From Coriobacteriaceae bacterium EMTCatB1 (lineage in GTDB: Bacteria; Actinomycetota; Coriobacteriia; Anaerosomatales; Anaerosomataceae), in NCBI GenBank assembly GCA_001950395.1, contig BDLO01000001.1, positions 1,215,979 to 1,279,978 on the forward strand: a DNA stretch of 64,000 nt. Direction: 5' to 3'. The translations under genes were made by a program, and so were the position numbers. The notes below the pieces were generated by a model, which saw nothing but the letters and a program-made list of their open reading frames with translations, did no database searches and had not been told where the DNA came from. Of this stretch, positions 24,854 through 33,647 are shown one piece after another (position 1 is the first letter of the stretch; the number at the start of each line of letters is the position of its first letter).

Positions 24854-25930
24854 CTACTCGAGCACGGTGATGGTCACGCTACGGCGACCCCACGCGCGCG
24901 CGGCCTTGAGCGCGGCGCTTTGTCCGCCCTGCCAGAAGCAAACATCGATGCGAGCGCCTGTGATTGCGCCGCCGGTATCGGCCGCGACGGCGTAGCCGTA
25001 GCCGGGCACGTACAGCTTCGTGCCGAGCGGAATGACCTTGGGATCGACGGCCACGATCCCCCAACCCTCGGGGACGTTGTACGCGCGCAGTCTTCGCTCG
25101 ATGACGCGAAGACCCCCACATCCGGCATCCCACGGGGTGTACGCCGTCGAGACGACGGTGATCTTCGCTCCGGATGCGGGCGGTTTGGCTGAACGAGTCG
25201 CCGGAGCCACGGGTGCGATTGCGACCACCGACGGCGCACGACGGGCCTTCTTGGTCCCGACGAGCACGACACGCGCCACCGGCTCGACCAGCACCGTCTC
25301 GCCCCGGACGTACTTCGCACGCTCGACGTCGCCCACCACCAAGACTTCGTACAGGCGGATTGCGCGCCCGGGAGCGCCTTCCGAAACGACCTTGCGGACG
25401 CCCTGAGGCAGGGTCGGATCCTCTCGCTCAACGGTGTCGAACGGAAGGACGACCTCTTCCTGCCGCAGACGGACGAACACGTCACGAGCCGTGATGGTCA
25501 TGCCGTCCTGCAACGAGGCGTCCACGTCAGGCGTCACATCCAGGCCCATCGAGGGATCCAGCCCCGCGGCGACGAGAGCATCGGCAACGGTTCCGCCGAC
25601 GACGTCGAGATCGACCCGCTCGCCGTTGCAGTCGATGGTCACGGCGCGGGCGTGTCGAACGACGACCGTTGCGCCGTCGCTGATCTGCTCATCGAGACCC
25701 GGCGAGACGACGTCGTTGTCGTCCACGGGAATGGCTGCGTCGTCCAGCAGCTCCCGGACGGTGGATGCGTGCGTCCTCACGTATATCGGATCGCCGTCTA
25801 CGAAGACGGTCGCTCCGCGCCTGGCCCAGGCGAACCCTGACGTGACGAGTGGTGCGACGACTGCTGCGATAAGAGCTATGGCGACTAACGGGGTCTTCAG
25901 GTGATGGGCCGGCTTGCCCGGCTTGCCCAT
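24854..25930 (-). CDS. YabE/Rpf-like cell-wall protein (DUF348, G5 and 3D domains)
   Basis: 358 residues. An N-terminal membrane anchor or signal (about 15-38) is followed by two DUF348 repeats (TVFVDGDPIYVRTHASTVRE and ARAVTIDCNGERVDL), a G5 domain (about 165-240) and a C-terminal 3D domain with its three Asp residues (STAYTPWDAGCGG, VAVDPKVIPLGTKLYVPGYG and AADTGGAITGARIDVCF). YabE and Rpf2-type proteins are peptidoglycan hydrolases linked to regrowth. The ATG with AAAGGG upstream is used; one eight codons earlier is possible. Confidence 0.93.
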   Translation of the reverse strand: MGKPGKPAHHLKTPLVAIALIAAVVAPLVTSGFAWARRGATVFVDGDPIYVRTHASTVRELLDDAAIPVDDNDVVSPGLDEQISDGATVVVRHARAVTIDCNGERVDLDVVGGTVADALVAAGLDPSMGLDVTPDVDASLQDGMTITARDVFVRLRQEEVVLPFDTVEREDPTLPQGVRKVVSEGAPGRAIRLYEVLVVGDVERAKYVRGETVLVEPVARVVLVGTKKARRAPSVVAIAPVAPATRSAKPPASGAKITVVSTAYTPWDAGCGGLRVIERRLRAYNVPEGWGIVAVDPKVIPLGTKLYVPGYGYAVAADTGGAITGARIDVCFWQGGQSAALKAARAWGRRSVTITVLE

Positions 25931-25985
25931 AGAACCCTTTCGTGTCGGCTGCATTACGGTCCGTCAACGGGACGGACACTCGGCC

Positions 25986-25991
25986 ATTATA
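25986..25991 (-). promoter_or_regulatory. Candidate -10 for the YabE-like gene
   Basis: TATAAT on the minus strand, 56 bp before the YabE-like start. The -35 region (TTCGAC, 17-bp spacer) is a weak match. Confidence 0.5.
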
Positions 25992-26055
25992 GCGGAACGT
26001 CCGACACGGTCGAACCCCTCGGTCGCACGGCGAGCGGTTTCCGACGAGCGGTCGC

Positions 26056-26655
26056 CTACGCGTCTTTTCCGGTGGCCGCAAGCAGTCGTGCGGCGAACGC
26101 TTCGCCGACGGTGCGCGCCCTTGCCAACATCTCCGGGAAGCGATCGACGTCGCCAGGGGTGTCGAGCCCGATGAACCGCTCGCGCACCTCGACGGCAAAG
26201 CCGCACACCTGCAGCGCGCTTGAAAGCGTCGCCTCGGCGCCGTGCGTCCCGAACGGGTCGCCGCCCGCGCCGACCAGGAGGTATCCGCCCGGTCTCTTGG
26301 GCGCCCGCGGCACGCCGAGCCGGTAGGTCCGCGCCCAGCACGGCTGCATCCGGTCGATGAGCGCCTTTAGCACAGCCGGCACTCCAGCGAAGTACACGGG
26401 CGTCGCGATGACCAACGCGGCGGCGGTCTCGAGACGCCGGATGGATTCGGAGGCATCGTCTGCGTGGACGCACTCTCCGGTCGAGGCGCAGGCGCCGCAC
26501 CCGTCACAGAACGCGAACGTCATGTCCCGGGCCGCGATGCGCTCCGTTGCGACTCCCGCTGCTGCCGCGGCGTCAAGGAACGCGTCGAGCAGCCGGTCGC
26601 TGTTTCCGCCAACCCGCGGGCTGCCCGCAAGTCCGATGAGCGTGGGAGCGCTCAT
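26056..26655 (-). CDS. Iron-sulfur flavoprotein (flavodoxin-like NADPH-dependent reductase family)
   Basis: 199 residues with a flavodoxin-like fold: LIGLAGSPRVGGNSDRLLDA binds the FMN phosphate, and ATPVYFAGVPAVLKALIDR is the usual second signature. A compact Cys motif, C50-x2-C53-x2-C56-x5-C62, matches the [4Fe-4S] site of archaeal and clostridial iron-sulfur flavoproteins, which are electron carriers. It overlaps TatD by ATGA and takes the place where Bacillus has rnmV. The redox partner is unknown. Confidence 0.85.
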   Translation of the reverse strand: MSAPTLIGLAGSPRVGGNSDRLLDAFLDAAAAAGVATERIAARDMTFAFCDGCGACASTGECVHADDASESIRRLETAAALVIATPVYFAGVPAVLKALIDRMQPCWARTYRLGVPRAPKRPGGYLLVGAGGDPFGTHGAEATLSSALQVCGFAVEVRERFIGLDTPGDVDRFPEMLARARTVGEAFAARLLAATGKDA

Positions 26656-27518
26656 GGCCTCACCGCAACGCCGAACAGCCGCGCAGCGTTCTCGTACGTG
26701 GCGCGCGCCAGCACCTCTGGCTCGACACGGTGGGCTGCAGCAACCGTCCGGGCGACCTGGGTCACGAACGCAGGCTCGTTCTGCAGGCCGCGGAACGGCT
26801 CCGGGGCGAGGAAGGGGCAGTCGGTCTCCGTGAGCAGGCGCTCGATAGGCACGATCGCCGCGGCTTCTCTGACCGCGTGCGCTTTCTTAAAGGTCGTCAC
26901 GCCCGCGAAAGAGATCGAGCAGCCGAGCTCCAAGAACCGCTCAGCGGTGGCGGCGTCCTCCGTGAAGCAGTGGATCACGCAACCCGCGTTCGGGACGCCG
27001 ACGCTGCGAAGCATCGCGTAACCGTCGTCGTGCGACTCGCGCAGGTGGACGATGACAGGCAGCCCCGCCTCGTGCGCCAGCTCGAGGTGCCGCTCGAAGA
27101 CCCGCCGCTGGACTTCGCGAGGCGAGTGCTCGTAGTGGTAATCCAAACCCAACTCGCCGAGGGCGGCGACGGCTCCAGACTTCGCCAGATCGACCAGGTC
27201 GCGCTCCGCATCTGCCGCCCTGCTCGCGTTGTGCGGATGCACCCCCGCGACGACACGGATCTCGGGAATCGCCCGCGCAGCGTCGTCGTGCCCTGCCGCA
27301 CGCAACCGCGCAGCGGCTTCCTCACGCCACGCGTCGAGCTCCTCGAACGTGCGGCGGTCCTCGCTCAAGTCCACGACCGTCGCAACGAGCCCGACGCCAG
27401 CGAGTGCCGCGTTCGCAAGAGCCTGCGCGGGGTCATCGAGCATGTCCAGGTGCGCGTGAGCGTCGGCGACCGTAGACCCGAGCGCCAGCGCGGCGTAGTC
27501 GATGAGCCGCTCGCTCAC
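26652..27518 (-). CDS. tatD: TatD-family metal-dependent deoxyribonuclease
   Basis: 288 residues. Metal-binding motifs are complete: VADAHAHLDML with the HxH pair, ALGELGLDYHYE with Glu and Asp, VIVHLRESHDD with the lysine/His region, CVIHCFTED and TETDCPFLAP with the final Asp. The GTG start has GAGGAG upstream. It lies 3 bp downstream of metG, as yabD follows metS in Bacillus. Confidence 0.95.
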   Translation of the reverse strand: MSERLIDYAALALGSTVADAHAHLDMLDDPAQALANAALAGVGLVATVVDLSEDRRTFEELDAWREEAAARLRAAGHDDAARAIPEIRVVAGVHPHNASRAADAERDLVDLAKSGAVAALGELGLDYHYEHSPREVQRRVFERHLELAHEAGLPVIVHLRESHDDGYAMLRSVGVPNAGCVIHCFTEDAATAERFLELGCSISFAGVTTFKKAHAVREAAAIVPIERLLTETDCPFLAPEPFRGLQNEPAFVTQVARTVAAAHRVEPEVLARATYENAARLFGVAVRP

Positions 27519-27521
27519 GAG

Positions 27522-29078
27522 CTACTCCTCGTAGATGCGCGGGAACAGGGGCTCGCCCTTCGTCACGGCCAGGCCCGCCGGCAGCCGTCCCCACGCCGCC
27601 TCCGAGGCCACGTCGTCCACCGCCGTGATGTCGCCGAGCCCGAGGCGCCGCCACACCTCGGCCGAGGTCCGAGGCATGACCGGCGCGCAGAACAGCGCAG
27701 CGATCCGCACGGCCTCGAGCGCGTTGTAGAGGATCGTCGCGACCCTCTTGTCGTCACCCGCCTTCGCGGCGTTCCACGGCGCCTGCGTCTCGATGTATCG
27801 GTTCGCCGCTTTGATGAGGTCCCACGTCGCTTCGAGCGCAGCCGCGTAGTCGAGCCGCCGCATTGCCTCCTCGTAGCGCCCCGGCAACGCGGCTGCGATG
27901 GCCGGCAGCTCCGCGTCCGCCTCCTGCGTCTGCTGTGGGGCAGCCGGCGTACGGCCACCGAGGTACTTCTCGGTCATGTTGAGCAGCCGCGAGACGAGGT
28001 TCCCCCAGTCGTTGGCCAGGTCGCCGTTGTAGCGTTGCACCATCGACTCCATCGAGATGGAGCCGTCCTGCCCGAACACGACGTCGCGCAAGAAGTAGTA
28101 GCGGTAGGCATCCACGCCGAACTTCGCGACGAGCGACTTGGGCGTCTGCACGTTGCCCTTCGACTTGCTCATCTTCTCGCCTTTGGCGAGCAGGAAGCCG
28201 TGCGCGAACACCGTCTTGGGCGGCTCGATGCCCGCCGCCATGAGCATCGCGGGCCAGATCACGCAGTGGAACCGGATGATGTCTTTGCCCACGAAGTGAT
28301 AGTCAGCAGGCCAGAACCGCTCGAACTTGGAGAGGTCGTCGCCGCCGTATCCGAGCGCGGTCACGTAGTTCAGAAGCGCGTCGATCCACACGTAGGTCAC
28401 GTGGTCGGGCGCAAACGGCAGCGGGACGCCCCACGAGAACGTCGTGCGCGAGATCGAGAGGTCCTTCAGCCCGCTTCTCACGAATGAGACGACCTCGTTG
28501 CGGCGCGTCTCCGGCTGGATGAACGGCCGGCCCTCCGCCTCACGACGCTCGTAGAACTCGAGCAACCGGTCCTGGTAGGCGGACAGGCGGAAGAACCAGT
28601 TGTCCTCCCGCACGAACTGCACGTCTCGCCCGCACTGCGGGCACTTCCCTTCGACGAGCTCCTCTTCGCTCCAGTACGTCTCGTCCGGGACGCAGTACCA
28701 CCCTTCGTAGTGCCCCTGGTAGATCTCGCCGCGCCGGTACAGCTCCTCCCAGAACGCCTGCACGCCGCGCGTGTGCCGCGGTTCAGTCGTGCGGATGAAG
28801 TCGTCGTTGCTGATGTCGAGCATCCGCCAGGTCTCGAGGAACTTCGGAGCGATGGAGTCGACCCACGACTGCGGATCCATTCCCGCCGCCTCGGCGGCTT
28901 GCGCGATCTTCTGCCCGTGCTCGTCAAGACCGGTGAGGAAGAACACCTCGTAGCCGGTCATGCGCCGATAGCGCGCGAGCGCGTCCGCAGCGATCGTCGT
29001 GTACGCGGTGCCGAGGTGCGGCTCCGCGTTTACGTAGTAGATCGGCGTCGTGATGTAGAAGCTCGGCTTGCCGTCCAT
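27522..29078 (-). CDS. metG: Methionyl-tRNA synthetase
   Basis: 518 residues. Class I signature PHLGTAY (HIGH type) lies in the first 25 residues and KMSKSKG in the middle. A single zinc knuckle, CVPDE followed later by CPQCG, sits in the connective domain. The C-terminal dimerisation (Trbp111) domain is missing, so this is the short form. The ATG giving MDGKPSFYITTPIYYVN is chosen; the upstream frame runs into the divergent intergenic region. No T-box was recognised upstream. Confidence 0.97.
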   Translation of the reverse strand: MDGKPSFYITTPIYYVNAEPHLGTAYTTIAADALARYRRMTGYEVFFLTGLDEHGQKIAQAAEAAGMDPQSWVDSIAPKFLETWRMLDISNDDFIRTTEPRHTRGVQAFWEELYRRGEIYQGHYEGWYCVPDETYWSEEELVEGKCPQCGRDVQFVREDNWFFRLSAYQDRLLEFYERREAEGRPFIQPETRRNEVVSFVRSGLKDLSISRTTFSWGVPLPFAPDHVTYVWIDALLNYVTALGYGGDDLSKFERFWPADYHFVGKDIIRFHCVIWPAMLMAAGIEPPKTVFAHGFLLAKGEKMSKSKGNVQTPKSLVAKFGVDAYRYYFLRDVVFGQDGSISMESMVQRYNGDLANDWGNLVSRLLNMTEKYLGGRTPAAPQQTQEADAELPAIAAALPGRYEEAMRRLDYAAALEATWDLIKAANRYIETQAPWNAAKAGDDKRVATILYNALEAVRIAALFCAPVMPRTSAEVWRRLGLGDITAVDDVASEAAWGRLPAGLAVTKGEPLFPRIYEE

Positions 29079-29252
29079 GGTCCACCCGTCGTCTGTCGGC
29101 TGCCCTCCACGGGACGTGCTCGCACTCCGCACCCGGCGTTGCGCGTGTTTGCGATGCGCTATGCTTGGGCATTCATGGAAATGCAGGGCTCGTCCCGAGT
29201 CATCAATGATAGCGCACCCCGGCAAGGCGACCGCGAGCAGGAGGACTGACTG

Positions 29253-29495
29253 ATGAGCGACACTGGGATCGTTCGAAGGGTCGACAACCTTGGGCGCATC
29301 GTCATCCCGATGGAGATGCGCCGCGTGCTTGGCATCAACGTCAAAGACCCGCTGTCCATCTCGCTCGAAGGCGAGCGCATCGTCTTGACGAAGTACCGCG
29401 ACGCGTGCGCCATCTGCGGAAGCCAGAAGGACGTCGCGTACGTCAAAGACAGAGCGATCTGCGCCTCGTGCGTCGCGGAAATCAAGCGGCTCTAG
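29253..29495 (+). CDS. AbrB-like transition-state regulator with C-terminal zinc-ribbon
   Basis: 80 residues. The AbrB swapped-hairpin DNA-binding domain is clear (GIVRRVDNLGRIVIPMEMRR, then LGINVKDPLSISLEGERIVL), followed by CAICGSQKD and ICASCVAEI, a CxxC pair set likely to bind zinc. Bacillus AbrB has a different C-terminal domain with a single Cys. It lies divergently from metG, exactly as abrB lies beside metS. An AGGAGG site precedes the ATG. The last four bases (CTAG) overlap the convergent rsmI. Confidence 0.93.
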   Translation: MSDTGIVRRVDNLGRIVIPMEMRRVLGINVKDPLSISLEGERIVLTKYRDACAICGSQKDVAYVKDRAICASCVAEIKRL

Positions 29496-30358
29496 ATCGT
29501 CTCGCCTGTTCCGGCATCCATATCTGCGTGCGCAGCGTCGTACACGCGCGACTTCGGAACGCCTCGTGAGCGTGCGACATTCTTGACGGCGTCGCTCCGG
29601 CTCATGCCCGCCCGCACAAGCTCTTCCACCGCACGGGCCAGATCTTCGTCGCTCGCAGTCGCAGATTCGCCCGTCGGCGGCCCCACGAGCACCACGACCT
29701 CGCCTTTGACTTCGCGCCCGGCGAAGGCGTCAGCGAGCTCCTCCACCGTTCCGCGCACCACCTCGGCGTGCACTTTCGTGAGCTCTCGTGCGACCGCCGC
29801 GCGTCGCCCGGGCATGCTCGACGCGATCGCGGCGAGCGCGCTTGCGAGCCGACGCGGCGACTCGAAGAAGACGAGCGTGGCGTCGAGGTCGCGCAAGGAT
29901 GCGAATAGGCGCTCGCGCTCGCCCGGCTTTCGTGGGAGGAAGCCGCCGAAGTAGAACGCGTGCGTCGGCAGACCGCTCGCCACGAGCGCGGTGATGACCG
30001 CCGACGGACCCGGCAGCACCTCCACCGGAAGCTCCGCGTCGACGCACGCGGCGACGAGCCGGGAGCCGGGATCCGAGATTCCCGGGGTTCCCGCGTCGGA
30101 TACGAGCGCGACCGTCTCCCCGCCAGCGATGCGCTCGAGCACTCGCGGGATCTTCGCTCTCGCCGTCTCCTCGTCGAACCGCTCGAGCGGCGTGTCGATC
30201 CCGTACCTCTCGAACAGCCGTTTCGTGACGCGCGTGTCCTCCGCAAGCGTCACGTCGGCGTCCCGCAGCGCGTCGAGGACTCGAAGCGTCACGTCCCCGA
30301 GGTTGCCGATCGGGGTCGCGCACACCACCAGGCGCCCGGCGTCACGGCTGGTCGCCAT
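29492..30358 (-). CDS. rsmI: 16S rRNA (cytidine1402-2'-O)-methyltransferase
   Basis: 288 residues. Tetrapyrrole-methylase fold with LVVCATPIGNLGDVTLRVLD, LAEDTRVTKRLFERYGI, ALVSDAGTPGISDPGSRLV and VLPGPSAVITALVASGLP. It modifies the ribosomal P-site together with RsmH. The ATG at 30358 has GGGGAGG upstream; a TTG six codons earlier is possible. It overlaps the upstream membrane-protein gene by 17 bp and faces the AbrB-like gene, as yabC faces abrB in Bacillus. Confidence 0.96.
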   Translation of the reverse strand: MATSRDAGRLVVCATPIGNLGDVTLRVLDALRDADVTLAEDTRVTKRLFERYGIDTPLERFDEETARAKIPRVLERIAGGETVALVSDAGTPGISDPGSRLVAACVDAELPVEVLPGPSAVITALVASGLPTHAFYFGGFLPRKPGERERLFASLRDLDATLVFFESPRRLASALAAIASSMPGRRAAVARELTKVHAEVVRGTVEELADAFAGREVKGEVVVLVGPPTGESATASDEDLARAVEELVRAGMSRSDAVKNVARSRGVPKSRVYDAAHADMDAGTGETI

Positions 30359-31442
30359 CGGTGGGCGCCTCCCCAAGAGCGGGACCCGGCTCGCTCGGCG
30401 GCGCAGGCGGCGGGGGCGGTGGCGGAGCGCTGGGAGCAGCCACGGGCGGAGGGGGCGGGAGCTCGGCAGAGGGAGGCGGCGGCGTCACCCCCGCAACGGG
30501 CTGGGGGTATCCGACCGTCGCAGGCATCGGCGGCTGTGCCTGCTCTCGTCCGGTCATCCGACGGAAGAACGTCGTCCACGAGGCCGCGGAGAAGGTGGCG
30601 TACGCCGCCTGCGGGACCGCCATCACGAGCGCAGCCAGCATCACGACTCCGATGCCCGTGATGACCTGCCCCGTGTAGATTGCGAACGCTGCGGGAGCGA
30701 GGAGCAGCAAGCTGACGACGCCGACGACAGCTCCGTACACGATGCCCGGCAGGAGCATGAGCGCCCACATCGCCCACGCCCCGCGCTTGCCCCACACGTC
30801 CTTCCACGCGGCAGAGATGGACTGGCCGAAGCCTCGGTCCTCGATGACGCCGTAGCGCAACGCGAGGATGAAGACGAGCCCCAGGACAACGCTCCCAACG
30901 ATGACCACCAGGAGCAGCAGCGGGATGCCGCACAGAATGCTCCCGACGCCAGCTCCTGCCGCCACCTCGGCATCAGACGCCTGCGTGATGACGCTGAACA
31001 CCGGCACGAAGAGCGCCACGAATAGAACGACCGCAGCGACCAGGAGCGGTCCGAACAGGCACAGCCCGATCATGAAGGTGCGCCCCCAACGACGGAACCC
31101 GACCGCCCACGCTTCCCCGAGACGAGGTCGGCGTCCGTCTGCGGCCTCGTTGGTCGCCCACACGAGTCCGCCTTGAGCCGCGATCGACAGCACGAACATC
31201 ACCAGACCGACGAACACGAGAAGAGCTGCGAAAAGCACCACGAGGCCCGTGTTCGCTTCCACCCATCGTGCGAAGGACTCGACCTGGGCCGCTGAGGACT
31301 GCTCGTCACCGGGCGTGAACGTCGCCTGGCCGTAGGGGTTGGAAACGCCGGCAGCGCCACCGACGAAGAAACCGAGCACCCACAGACGCTTGTGCTCCCA
31401 CGCGATCTTCAGCCCGCGCTTGAGGATGTCGAAGTAGTCCAT
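30342..31442 (-). CDS. Polytopic membrane protein with Pro-rich C-terminal tail
   Basis: 366 residues, function unknown. MDYFDILKRGLKIAWEHKRL, then WVLGFFVGG resembles the DUF7544/glycerophosphoryl-diesterase-type membrane domain seen in many Actinobacteria. About six hydrophobic helices span 20-300 (for example VVLFAALLVFVGLVMFVLSI). The tail (about 310-366) is almost all Pro, Ala and Pro-Pro runs and is likely flexible on the cytoplasmic face. The ATG follows GAGGTGCGGCG. It precedes rsmI with a 17-bp overlap. Confidence 0.7.
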   Translation of the reverse strand: MDYFDILKRGLKIAWEHKRLWVLGFFVGGAAGVSNPYGQATFTPGDEQSSAAQVESFARWVEANTGLVVLFAALLVFVGLVMFVLSIAAQGGLVWATNEAADGRRPRLGEAWAVGFRRWGRTFMIGLCLFGPLLVAAVVLFVALFVPVFSVITQASDAEVAAGAGVGSILCGIPLLLLVVIVGSVVLGLVFILALRYGVIEDRGFGQSISAAWKDVWGKRGAWAMWALMLLPGIVYGAVVGVVSLLLLAPAAFAIYTGQVITGIGVVMLAALVMAVPQAAYATFSAASWTTFFRRMTGREQAQPPMPATVGYPQPVAGVTPPPPSAELPPPPPVAAPSAPPPPPPPAPPSEPGPALGEAPTDGDQP

Positions 31443-31490
31443 CGCCGCACCTCGTCTCTGTCTCCCGGCCACACCCTCGCGCGCCGGCCA

Positions 31491-32600
31491 TCACTCGATC
31501 GTCACAAGCTCGTATTCACGTGTTCCCAGCCCGAGAGTCTCCGCGTGCCGCATCGCGTGCGTGCCGTCGACGCCGGTGACCGCCGTGAACTTGTCTTCGC
31601 CGGGCCCAAGCGCCTCGCCCCTGGTGCCCGGGAGCCCGGGCGCCTGACAGACCAGGTCGTACGCTGCTTGGTCGATCGCGACGATGTCGTCCGACGCCAA
31701 AACGCCGACGTCCGGCACGATGGGCGCATCCGAGAAGTGCCAGCAATCGCAGTCCGGCGAGACGTTCGTCACGAACGAGAGGTACACGACCTTGCCACGC
31801 TTATTCTTGAGCGCGCCTGCAGCGTGCTCGACGATCTTCTCCTGAAGCGCCTCTGGAGTCGTCTTCCACTGCGTGGCGATCGCGCCGTAGGGACAGGCGG
31901 CGACGCACTCCCCGCAGCCGTAGCACACCTCGTAGTCCACCGTTGCGACGCGGTCCGGCCCCAGCACGATGGCGCCCACCGGGCACCACGTCACGCACCT
32001 CCCGCACGACCGGCACGCCGCCGCATCCACTTCGGGCCTGAAATCGGCGTGCATGCGCTGCTTCGCAGACCGGCAGCCGAGCCCCATCCCGACGTTCTTC
32101 AGGGCCCCGCCGAACCCCGCTGCCTCGTGCCCCTTGACGTGCGTGACGACGACCATCGCGTCGGCGTGCACAGCTGCGGCTCCGATGCGCACGGAATCGA
32201 AGTGCCTGCCTTCGATGGCGACGTCGACCGCCTCGCGGCCGTCGAGGCCGTCAGCGATCACGATGGGTGCCTCGACCGTCGCGTACGAGAACCCGTTGTG
32301 GAGCGCGCACTCGACGTGATCGACGGCGTTCGAGCGCTGGCCCCGGTACAGCGTGTTGGCGTCGGTGAGGAACGGCTTGCCGCCCGCTGCCTTGACGCGC
32401 CGGACGACCTCCCGGACGAACACGGGGTGCACGAAGCCGGTGTTGCCGGCCTCGCCGAAGTGCAGCTTCACGGCGACGAGGTCGCCGTCGGCCACCGCAC
32501 TTGCGAGACCTGCGCGGTCCAAAAGCGCCCCTGCGCGCGTCACGAGACTGCGCTTCATAGCAGTCCGCATCGGCGTGAAATAGACCCTCGCCCCGCTCAC
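31491..32600 (-). CDS. DUF362 domain protein with two [4Fe-4S] ferredoxin motifs
   Basis: 369 residues. The N-terminal DUF362 domain (about 1-200) includes LVAVKLHFGEAGNTGFVHPV, the DANTLYRGQRSNAVDH segment and VVTHVKGHEAAGFGGALKN. Two clusters follow, CRSCGRCVTWCP and CYGCGECVAACP. A short C-terminal domain continues the DUF362 fold. The family is found in anaerobes, but its reaction is unknown. The GTG start overlaps the ROK stop (GTGA) and has GGGAGG ten bases upstream. Confidence 0.9.
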   Translation of the reverse strand: MSGARVYFTPMRTAMKRSLVTRAGALLDRAGLASAVADGDLVAVKLHFGEAGNTGFVHPVFVREVVRRVKAAGGKPFLTDANTLYRGQRSNAVDHVECALHNGFSYATVEAPIVIADGLDGREAVDVAIEGRHFDSVRIGAAAVHADAMVVVTHVKGHEAAGFGGALKNVGMGLGCRSAKQRMHADFRPEVDAAACRSCGRCVTWCPVGAIVLGPDRVATVDYEVCYGCGECVAACPYGAIATQWKTTPEALQEKIVEHAAGALKNKRGKVVYLSFVTNVSPDCDCWHFSDAPIVPDVGVLASDDIVAIDQAAYDLVCQAPGLPGTRGEALGPGEDKFTAVTGVDGTHAMRHAETLGLGTREYELVTIE

Positions 32601-33571
32601 CGGTGCAACGCCTCCCTGCTGTCGTGCTCGTCGAACGCGAGCGCCGCTGCACCCATCACCCCTGCGTCGTTGCCAAGCGCGGCTCGAACCACCGTGACGT
32701 CTCGCCGGCCCGCGAGCGCTTCTTCGTTGATGATCTTGGCCGCCTGCTCGACGACGAGCGGCGCGGACTCGCCGATACCGCCTCCGACGACAATCGCCTT
32801 CGGATTGAGGAGGTTCACGATGCCGACCAGGGCTTGGCCGAGCACGTGACCTGCTTCGTATAGGATCTCCCGAGACAGCTCGTCGCCACGCCGCGCAGCT
32901 TCGACGACGTGCTCGGCTGTGACCGCGTCGGGGTCTCCGCCCGCTAGATCTCGAAGGACCTGCGCTGCGAACGAGCGTGCCGCCTCCCGGCCTCGCGCCG
33001 CGAGCGCGGGCCGGCCCAGGTACGCCTCGAGGTGGCCGTATCCGCCGCACGGGCACTGCGGCCCATCGAGCCGCACCACCATGTGACCGATCTCGCCACC
33101 GAGCCCACGAGCTCCTCGGTAGGGCTCTCCCGACAAGAAGAGCGCGCCCCCGACGCCCGTTCCCAGCGTGATCATCACGAAGTCGCGGATGCCGCGCGCC
33201 GCGCCGAACCTCGCCTCCCCGATGCCCGCGCAGTGGCCGTCGTTGTCCAAGACGACGTCGTGCTTCACGCGCGACATCACCAAGGAGCGGACGTCTACGC
33301 CAGCGAGCGGGAGGTTCGTGCAGAACTCGATGGTCTGCTTGGCGAAGTCGACCTGCGCCGGCAGACCGACGCCGATGCCGGCGATCTCCGCTCGCTGAAC
33401 GCCGTCCGAGACCTCCGCGATCAGATCGATGATCGCATCGGCGATGGCAAAGGGCCCGTTCTTCGGCGTGAGCGTCCGGGCCTCTTTGAGGATGCGGCCC
33501 TTTCTTTCCACCAGCCCAGCGGCGATCCTCGTGCCGCCGACGTCGACTCCTACCGCGTACGACGCTCTCAT
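32597..33571 (-). CDS. ROK-family sugar kinase (glucokinase-like)
   Basis: 324 residues. The ATP motif is VGVDVGGTRIAAGLVERKG, the catalytic Asp is in VVLDNDGHCAGIGEARFG, and TLGTGVGGALFL is the second phosphate motif. The ROK zinc motif reads GHMVVRLDGPQCPCGGYGHL: the His and the first two Cys are kept, but the third Cys of the usual CxCGxxGCxE is His here. It probably phosphorylates glucose or a related sugar. The ATG follows AGGAGGTCGC. It is coupled to the DUF362 gene by a 4-bp overlap. Confidence 0.9.
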   Translation of the reverse strand: MRASYAVGVDVGGTRIAAGLVERKGRILKEARTLTPKNGPFAIADAIIDLIAEVSDGVQRAEIAGIGVGLPAQVDFAKQTIEFCTNLPLAGVDVRSLVMSRVKHDVVLDNDGHCAGIGEARFGAARGIRDFVMITLGTGVGGALFLSGEPYRGARGLGGEIGHMVVRLDGPQCPCGGYGHLEAYLGRPALAARGREAARSFAAQVLRDLAGGDPDAVTAEHVVEAARRGDELSREILYEAGHVLGQALVGIVNLLNPKAIVVGGGIGESAPLVVEQAAKIINEEALAGRRDVTVVRAALGNDAGVMGAAALAFDEHDSREALHR

Positions 33572-33613
33572 GCGACCTCCTGCTGTACCTCGCACGTCGA
33601 GGATGACCGCCTG

Positions 33614-33619
33614 ATGATA
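33614..33619 (-). promoter_or_regulatory. Candidate -10 for the ROK kinase operon
   Basis: TATCAT on the minus strand, 43 bp upstream of the ROK start, in the short gap after the IrrE-like gene. Confidence 0.35.
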
Positions 33620-33647
33620 GCGCACCGGCGGGCGACGGCTGCCGCAG

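Noticed and set aside
28955-28965. GCCGATA inside metG
   Set aside because: Internal to a coding region on the opposite strand, with no -35 match or downstream gene start.
29079-29252. T-box or riboswitch between metG and the AbrB-like gene
   Set aside because: No T-box consensus, specifier stem or terminator was seen in the 174-bp divergent gap.
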